Assembly (NCBI GenBank): GCA_018398765.1
Contig: JAHBMJ010004000.1
Span: forward strand, 1 to 64,000
Source of the DNA: Chromera velia
Lineage: Eukaryota > Sar > Chromeraceae
Length of the DNA stretch: 64,000 nucleotides
Direction: 5' to 3'
Position 1 is the first letter of the stretch, and each line of letters starts with the position of its first letter. A program made the translations under genes and the position numbers. Shown one piece after another: positions 55,401 through 64,000 of the stretch. The notes under the pieces were generated by a model. The model did no database searches. It was not told the origin of the DNA and worked only from the letters and a program-made list of their open reading frames with translations.

Positions 55401-57420
55401 AACGGGTCGAGATGGTACATGGTTTTTCGTTTTGCATGGGATAATGGATAGGTTGGCAGCTGTGTTTTTGTGTTTGTTCATGTGTCGAGACGTAGTTATG
55501 GGTGCAGATGTTCATGCATGGGTCTTTGAGTTGTATCTCTGTTTATACTGTTCACATATTATGTATGGATGCGCAGGCACTTGTTCAGAATATGTTTTTG
55601 GGAGTGATTTCCACGAAAATTTGTTATAAAAGCTGCACTACGACATCGGATGCCAGGGAGAGAGTACATGACATGGGGCTCACGGTGCCTACGGAGAGAG
55701 ACGGTGCATGAAAGCCTCTTTTTTCCCTTTGTTTCAACAGATTGCTTTGCAATTCATATCACCTGCTGTATTCTCCAGTATCGCCAGCCGCGTGAGGCTG
55801 ACAGTGTTTTCGAATAAAGGTGTTGACCTCAAGCTTTCGAAGGATCTCTTTTATATAGAAATTTGGCGTCTTGTGGTCATACCCTATATGCACTTCATTT
55901 GCCTTGGTTGTGGTCTTACAGAGACTTTCTCAGTCAAGGGACTCTTCAGTCTTGATTGGGCAGCATGACAAGAGCTGGAGGGAGACAATGTATTCGAGTG
56001 CTGTATGTGTGAGAAGAAGACTCCGGCCTCCAAGTGGTAAGAGGTCGTTGTGGCTCCTTCCCACCTCCTACTTGTTTTCAATCGGTTCGCGTGGATTTCT
56101 GAAGAAGGGCACAGACAGAAGGTCTTCACGCATGTGGAAATCGGGAGAGAGATTAACATTTGCGGTGTGACGTACGAGGTGTACTATGCAATCATTCATT
56201 CGGTCCGTCCAATCTATTTACGTCTTCTTTTTTGATCGATAGCGGCCGATTCTTTTCATTTAATTCTCCGTCCTTCCACCTTTACATAAATTCGTATATC
56301 TTGTTCGTATATACGTCTGTCTATGCAAATTTATATCCACCCATGGAGTTTATGTGCAATGCATCAGTCTTTTTCTCATCTTTGTTAGGGCATTCACTGA
56401 ATCGGGCCTTTGGTGGAGTAGATTTGGTCATGGTGCTTATAAGATACTATGAAATCTATTCACGATTTGGAATTAAATCGTATCTTTTCTTCTTTCTGTC
56501 GCCTGTGGACACGCAAATTTACATCGTTCAAAATCTCGTTCTTTCTCTGTCTGGCCTGACTGTCGTCCCTTCTTCCCACTTTGTCTTTCTGTGATTTTTT
56601 TTTTTTTACAGGGTGCATCTACAAACTCAGGGCATTAATACGCCATCGGCCGTCCATCGGAGTCTTCAACAAGGCAGTGGCCGGTTTGAGTATGACAACT
56701 CAAAAGTTCATCGTGCAGCATCTCAATTTTTTTATGCTCACATTTAAAATACAAACCTTAGCCGCTAACTTTTCGCGGAGATCCCATGCAGTATACATGC
56801 CAAACAGGCATGCTGGTGCAATGATGAGCTAAACATATTTGTAGGTAGGGGACGGTCTGAGGAAGCAATATGCACACATTATCTGCAGTACAAGAAATGC
56901 CTGAGTGCTACCTTCTTGTTTGTCGTCCTATTCTTTTCTCCAGTCTTTTCTTGGTCTGCCCCTGCATTTTCTGCTACGTATGTTCAAACTCACGGGAGCC
57001 TGAGGAAAGCTGGTGAAGTGTACAATGACGTATTGATTTCTCAGGCTTGCAGATTGCAACTTCGATTCCCATCTTGCAACGCCTGTGATCCTTTTGCAGG
57101 TCAGCAAAATTTCTGACGGAATCGAGTTCATCAACGAAATTTCCAGAGCATCCAAGGTAGACGATCCACAAGTCACTGGGGAGGAGAAGACACAGTGGGA
57201 CTCGCCCTACGTTCTTCTGCACCATCGGACAGATGCGCGAAAGTGTACCGAAATCCGTCGGGTCCCTACGGCAGTGTACACTGCTACACAGAAGGCAGAA
57301 GACAACGACCCAGTCATTGAGAGTCAGTCAGAGGACAGCGCGATGGAAGACTCAGAGAACAGCTATAGCGAGGTGGGCTCCGACGATAGCCAATCAATCA
57401 GAGCCATTGGTGCCACCTGA
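52203..57420 (+). pseudogene. Ubiquitin-specific protease (USP/UBP)-like gene, apparently decayed
   Basis: Exon 53964-54067 ends FGFYNLSSS. Spliced to 54327-54516 it gives T-CYLNVILQRLFM, the USP catalytic Cys box (NLxxTCYxNxxLQ). Exon from 54790 (DPIDALIPLLETFELG, RYNVSELARF) fits the next USP segment. 55741-56235 contains zinc-ribbon pairs FICLGCGLTE and FECCMCEKK, LEGDN before the second pair, and APSHLLLVFNRFAW plus YEVYYAIIHS, all in USP order. The last exon 57100-57420 (SPYVLLHHR, acidic tail) ends at TGA. An in-frame TGA (55966) and TAA (56041) interrupt the conserved core, and the 54516/54790 phases do not agree, so this is probably a pseudogene. The His box is not clearly identified. 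First exon 52203-52262 is tentative. Confidence 0.6.
52380..52440. repeat. GA microsatellite
   Basis: About 55 bases of (GA)n on the plus strand, followed by 170 bases of purine-rich degenerate sequence to about 52610. It lies in the first presumed intron of the USP-like gene. Antisense Ser/Leu-rich frames here are artefacts. Confidence 0.9.
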
Positions 57421-57599
57421 TTCTGGCAGACTCATGGTAGACTCACCGCATAGCTTGGTATATGAACTGTAATGAAACGCTGACAAGCAGTGTCACACCA
57501 AACAATTGAGACACTATGAGAGAAATTTAAAGAAAACTTCAGGAAAAAAAGAGCAAAGCATCAGAAAGCTGAGAGAGAGATGGTGAGAAAAGAACTGCT

Positions 57600-58480
57600 G
57601 CATGATCCTCTTTTTCTGTGGAAGCAGCAAAGGAAGGTGTCAAGGGGGGGGAAATGCAAGACCGACAGCCAGAGAATTCTTGAACCATTGGGCAGGGGTC
57701 TTTGATGGAGAGGAGGACCTGCCTGAACCTGCACCTAAGCCTGACCCGCCTGAGCATTTTATTTTCTCTTACAAACAGATCATGGACCGACTGAAAGGAA
57801 TAGATAAGAAAAAGGCAGCGGGACTGGATGGCATCTCTCCCAAGCAGCTTGATCTGTGTTTTTCTCATTCTCCTCTTTTTCGTTTTCTTTTGTTTACTTT
57901 TTTTAACTTGATGCATACTTACTCTTGTTGGCCTGAGAATTGGAACGTACTGAGAATCGTTCCTGTACTGAAAGGAGTCCCTTCCCCCAATCCGAATGAA
58001 TGGCGGCCGGTCCATGTCGTAAACCCTCTTGCAAAGCTTTTTGGTCTCTTGATGGATGACCGGGACCCCCGGTCCGCTTCCAGTCGCGGTTTGATGAGAG
58101 ACAGATAGGCTTCAAGAAGGGAGTCGGGACCAGGGAAGGGATCGGAGCGGTGCTGGGCCTTACACAGTCGTGCAAAAAGAAAAAGAAAGCGCTGTTGGGA
58201 GGTTTTGTTGACTTTTCTAAGGCTTTTAACTCAATCTCACGAAACAAACTCTTAGTGAAGTTAGAGAAGGAAGGCATCCAATGTGCAAACCTCTCTATGG
58301 TGATAGCAATGTATAGGGGGGTCAGAGCAAGAGTAGACGGAGACAGTATGCTATTTAATGAAGGGGCGGGCATCAAACAAGGGGATGCATTGTCTTCTTC
58401 TCTTTTTCTTTTGTATGTTAATGATCTGTATGAATGTATTGGTAATGGACTGAGGGAGGATGCCACAGTGACGCCGAACT
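57600..58480 (+). mobile_element. LINE reverse-transcriptase piece (copy E)
   Basis: It encodes AREFLNHWAGVFDGEEDLPE, KKKAAGLDGISPKQL, WPENWNVLRIVPVLKG, QIGFKKGVGTREG, FVDFSKAFNSISRNKLLVKL and EGAGIKQGDALSS, i.e. RT motifs 0 to B. The sequence stops just before the YADD motif, so the 3' part is missing, which is unusual for a LINE. One frame change near 58105. It is close to the LINE at 2641-5930 (SKAFDRVDRKK, GVKQSDLLSP). Confidence 0.88.
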
Positions 58481-59035
58481 AGTGGAACTTCGGTGTCTCC
58501 CTCCCCAAACCCAATATGATGCCAGCCACTGCAGCATCGGAGAGTAGGTCGAAGGAGAGGAGAGTGATGCTAGGAGTGATGGCAAACAAGAGAAGCCCCA
58601 TCTCCCTCCTCCTCTCCTCCCGAGGCCCCTCAACCCGAGTAACAAGAGGCTGAAACCTCCCCCCCACGCGCTAGAACCATGTCATTGACCCTTCCTTCTC
58701 CTGCCCCTCTCCCTCCCCTGCATTCTCGTCGCTCCCTTCTATGCCACTAGATGCTACTGAGGCCTTCATCACACCGCCCGCTCTCGTCTCCACCCCCCTG
58801 CGTTCCCTCACTCCTTCCATGGCACACAGGAAGCCCATAAACCGGGGCGTATCGAAAAGAGCCTTTCTGCCCATCGTCAAGGAGGACAGGAAGTCAAGGG
58901 CTCTTCACCCATCCGCTGGACCCCCTTCCGCTTGGACCTGAGCTGCCGTAAAAGTCCGGGGGAAGGTCCGCCAGGCAAAGAGCAAGCCTGTAGCCCAGGC
59001 TTGGGCGACAACCGCCTTCTCCTCCAAGTTTTTTC
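58481..59035. other. Unassigned stretch upstream of the J-domain gene
   Basis: The minus strand has overlapping open segments (58418-59128) with some protein-like patches (LFDTPRFMGFLCAMEG, LLSDAAVAGIILGLG). No splice-consistent model could be built. It could be a decayed gene. Confidence 0.3.
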
Positions 59036-59036
59036 C

Positions 59037-59095
59037 CCGCGGCGCGCCGCGGTGCGCCCTTCGGGCGCACAGCGGCGTTTACACACAAACGCCGC
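59037..59095. repeat. Three adjacent GC-rich perfect palindromes/hairpins
   Basis: A 16-base perfect palindrome CCGCGGCGCGCCGCGG (59037-59052). Then an 8-base stem GTGCGCCC/GGGCGCAC with TTC loop (59052-59070). Then a 9-base stem GCGGCGTTT/AAACGCCGC with ACACAC loop (59072-59095). They lie about 230 bases before the J-domain start codon, so a regulatory or structural role in the promoter is possible. Confidence 0.8.
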
Positions 59096-59128
59096 GGTAT
59101 CTAGAAACGCTGGTTGCGCCCGAGTCAT

Positions 59129-59186
59129 GACGGGACAGTTTGAGTGTACAGACCGTCCCGACGGGACAGTTTGAGTGTACAGACCT
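59129..59186. repeat. 30-bp direct repeat in the J-domain gene promoter
   Basis: CGGGACAGTTTGAGTGTACA plus GACC occurs twice in direct orientation (starting 59130 and 59161), separated by GTCCCGA, which is itself complementary to the repeat start. About 140 bases upstream of the ATG. A candidate protein-binding site. Confidence 0.7.
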
Positions 59187-59322
59187 TCGATCTACTTCGT
59201 CCGAGTCGATCGTCGAAGCGACAATGAAGTCTGGCTTCACTTCGTCTGTTTGTGCTTCATGCCGCTCGGTTTTTGTCGAGAATCGCAAGAACATGTAAAG
59301 TATATGAGGATAGGATTGTGGC

Positions 59323-62269
<2,947 letters not shown>

Positions 62270-63035
62270 AGTGACTTTCAGTCAGACGAAGTCCGAGTCA
62301 GGCATCGATCGTATAGGCAATGCACCATGCTTTTACATAAAATTGGTTTTTACATACTCCCAGTACGTTCGCCAGACTGTTGAAGGGTTCACCAAAGAGC
62401 TGGCCAACTTTTAATTGACTTCCGCTTCAAGTTAATCTTGGACTTACTCAATTTGTAAATATCGAACACGTCATTAAAATTGAATTCTAATTATTTATTT
62501 TAATTTTTTTTTTTTTTAACCGCATGCATTGATTGGAAGTCCTTTCCTAACTTCTAGCCTAGATTTTTTTTTTTTTTCATTCTGTCCTGTTTATCTCTTT
62601 TCGCTGCTAGCTCTATCACTCGTTCGACCCTATACTTACTATACTTGACTCTCCTCTCTCTGATCGAATGCTTTCTCATGCCGTTCACGGATATTAGCTA
62701 GACACTTCTTATCTCTCTGTCATAAGATCTAAATTTAAGTTAATTAACTTTATTTGAATACTAACTACTAATCTGGCGACTATTAGATTATATCCAAGCT
62801 CAAAAGATTCAATCCAAAATCAAAGGGCTATAGTTAAAGGGTTGATATAACTTAAATTTCATCGAAGTTATATAGTCTTATCAAACTAATGATATGATTA
62901 CTAATCTCGGAACTCGTGCATAGTATTCCTGCGTGTTAAAGCTCACAACTTGAAAAACAAGTTTGATTTCACTTTCAAAAACCCAAGAAACTTCACTTAT
63001 TTTCACTCAATAACCAAACTTGCAAGTCAACTTCA
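62270..63035. other. Convergent intergenic region
   Basis: AT-rich with poly(T) runs at 62503-62518 and 62563-62578. It lies between the 3' ends of the J-domain gene (plus) and the acyltransferase (minus). No gene seen. Confidence 0.6.
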
Positions 63036-64000
63036 CTACCTTGAATTTGGAGCCTGAGAGGTTGCAGACTCTCCGATACCATTTTGCCTTTGTACTGAGC
63101 GGTTTTCTTCGGGCTGACTTTGCGCCATCACGCTCTCTGAATTTGTTACCGTGCTTTGCATCCCCCGAACCAAATTTGGATCTTTTCCCTCTGCATTTCT
63201 GTCATTTTTCTCTCCCCAACGATTTTCTTCTTCAAGGTCAGTAAGAGGAAGGGGGATGGAGTCGTACGGCCTCTGTGGATACAAACGCGAGAGTGGAAAG
63301 GTCGGCACACCCTCTGCTTTTGGAAACGCACGGGAGAAAACCAAGCGAGCAAGGACGTTACGAAATGGATCCCTCTCTCTCGCATTGCGCAACTCGTCTA
63401 TTCCCGTCTCCACCGTGCTTCTCAGATCTCTGTACGCAGCTGCACACTGCTCCCTGTTGTTGGGGTCAATCTGCCGACAGTCCAAGGGACGGCCGAACAA
63501 GAAGTAAAATCTGTCTGGAGGTTTTGGAAACCCGACAGGAGCAACGAGCATTTGATCCAAGTCCTCTTCCGTCTCTATCTCCCCATTGCTATTCATTCTA
63601 CTCCCCCCTCCTTCCATAGCTCTACCCTGTGCACCTGCGAATTCACGCACTTTCGGAAGTTTCATTGCGTTCTCCCTCAAACGATCTCCAAGAATCGGAA
63701 CCTTCAAAAGCTCTTCCGTGTCTAGAAGAAGCGAAAACGAATCAGAGCTACCAATCGCAGAAAAAGGAATGATGGTCGCATTGTATCGAGCAGCCAAGCG
63801 TACAAATTCGGGACTCTGGGGCCACACAACCGCGTCCTTCTCCCCCTTTCTGTGATACACCTCTCGCACACCCCCAGGAAAAAGCATCGCCCAGTCCCCT
63901 CTCTGCATCAAACGAACGAAATTCCGCGGAGTCACAGGCACTGCTCCGAATCTCTCAAAACGATTTTCAATTCCCTGAAGTGACTCAGGAAGTTCAGATT
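63036..64000 (-). CDS. DGAT2/phytyl-ester-synthase-like acyltransferase, C-terminal part
   Basis: The open frame runs off the right edge and ends at 63036 (about 320 residues present). It contains the lysophospholipid-acyltransferase-type motifs of the plastid esterase/acyltransferase (PES) family: RNFVRLMQRGDWAMLFPGGV, REVYHRKGEK, then PEFVRLAARYNATIIPFSAI. FPGG and the following Arg/Glu are the acyl-CoA/ACP binding signature of DGAT2 relatives. These enzymes esterify diacylglycerol or phytol with fatty acids in plastid plastoglobules. The C terminus is an extended hydrophilic tail (NRWGEKNDRNAEGKDP, then Ser/Gln-rich) not usual for the family. No intron in the part seen. The N-terminal hydrolase and catalytic HxxxxD lie outside the window. 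Confidence 0.85.
   Translation of the reverse strand, partial: SELPESLQGIENRFERFGAVPVTPRNFVRLMQRGDWAMLFPGGVREVYHRKGEKDAVVWPQSPEFVRLAARYNATIIPFSAIGSSDSFSLLLDTEELLKVPILGDRLRENAMKLPKVREFAGAQGRAMEGGGSRMNSNGEIETEEDLDQMLVAPVGFPKPPDRFYFLFGRPLDCRQIDPNNREQCAAAYRDLRSTVETGIDELRNARERDPFRNVLARLVFSRAFPKAEGVPTFPLSRLYPQRPYDSIPLPLTDLEEENRWGEKNDRNAEGKDPNLVRGMQSTVTNSESVMAQSQPEENRSVQRQNGIGESATSQAPNSR

Noticed and set aside
55966-56043. UGA/UAA recoding (selenocysteine or altered nuclear code) in the USP-like gene
   Set aside because: Both TGA and TAA interrupt the same frame, and other genes here end at TGA (62267-62269, 57418-57420). Decay is the simpler explanation.
59037-59095. Replication origin or rho-independent terminator
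   Set aside because: Palindromes alone do not show an origin, and intrinsic terminators are bacterial. Kept only as an unexplained symmetric site.

Overview
This is nuclear DNA of a eukaryote, most likely a plastid-bearing protist. The reasons are many short GT–AG introns with CTGCAG-type acceptors, several APE-type non-LTR retrotransposons, LTR and TIR elements, abundant minisatellites, and a partial DGAT2/phytyl-ester-synthase-like acyltransferase of a type usual in photosynthetic eukaryotes. A chromerid-like or other alveolate/stramenopile alga would fit, but the sequence does not fix the lineage. No rRNA, tRNA or CRISPR array was recognised.

Layout. 1-2636: 5' end of a broken Ty3/gypsy-like LTR element (minus strand), with a 1.26-kb inverted-repeat DNA element inserted in its gag. 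2641-5930: LINE copy (plus). 7196-7665: LINE RT fragment (minus). 7678-18039: many small plus-strand exons that fall into repeated exon modules, with a 22-bp minisatellite in one intron and a two-helix membrane segment at the 3' end. 18243-19820 and 26644-27990: two broken copies of an intronless gene joining a GIY-YIG-like (T5orf172/MUG113 type) domain to a chromodomain. Between them, 19.8-24.2 kb is a patchwork of decayed 33-bp, polypurine and 22-bp satellites. 28610-30430: a broken minus-strand gene of unknown family. 30465-33955: a second copy of the exon-module block.

34.2-41.3 kb: host genes, namely a short minus-strand reading frame, a five-exon minus-strand gene (CxxC motifs plus Gly/Ala-rich hydrophobic helices) and, head to head with it, an intronless gene for a small, probably mitochondrial membrane protein. 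42660-46342: a hAT-like TIR element with an exact 8-bp target duplication, carrying a nested LINE with its own exact 19-bp target duplication. 46617-51240: a nearly full-length LINE (endonuclease, RT, CCHC). 52203-57420: an apparently decayed ubiquitin-specific protease gene. 57600-58480: another LINE RT piece. 59036-59186: tandem GC-rich hairpins and a 30-bp direct repeat, upstream of a four-exon J-domain co-chaperone gene (59323-62269). 63036-64000: C-terminal part of the acyltransferase.

The genes do not form a pathway. The main theme is genome plasticity: exon-sized modules amplified together with their introns, nested transposons bounded by clean target duplications, and an unusual GIY-YIG/chromodomain gene family.
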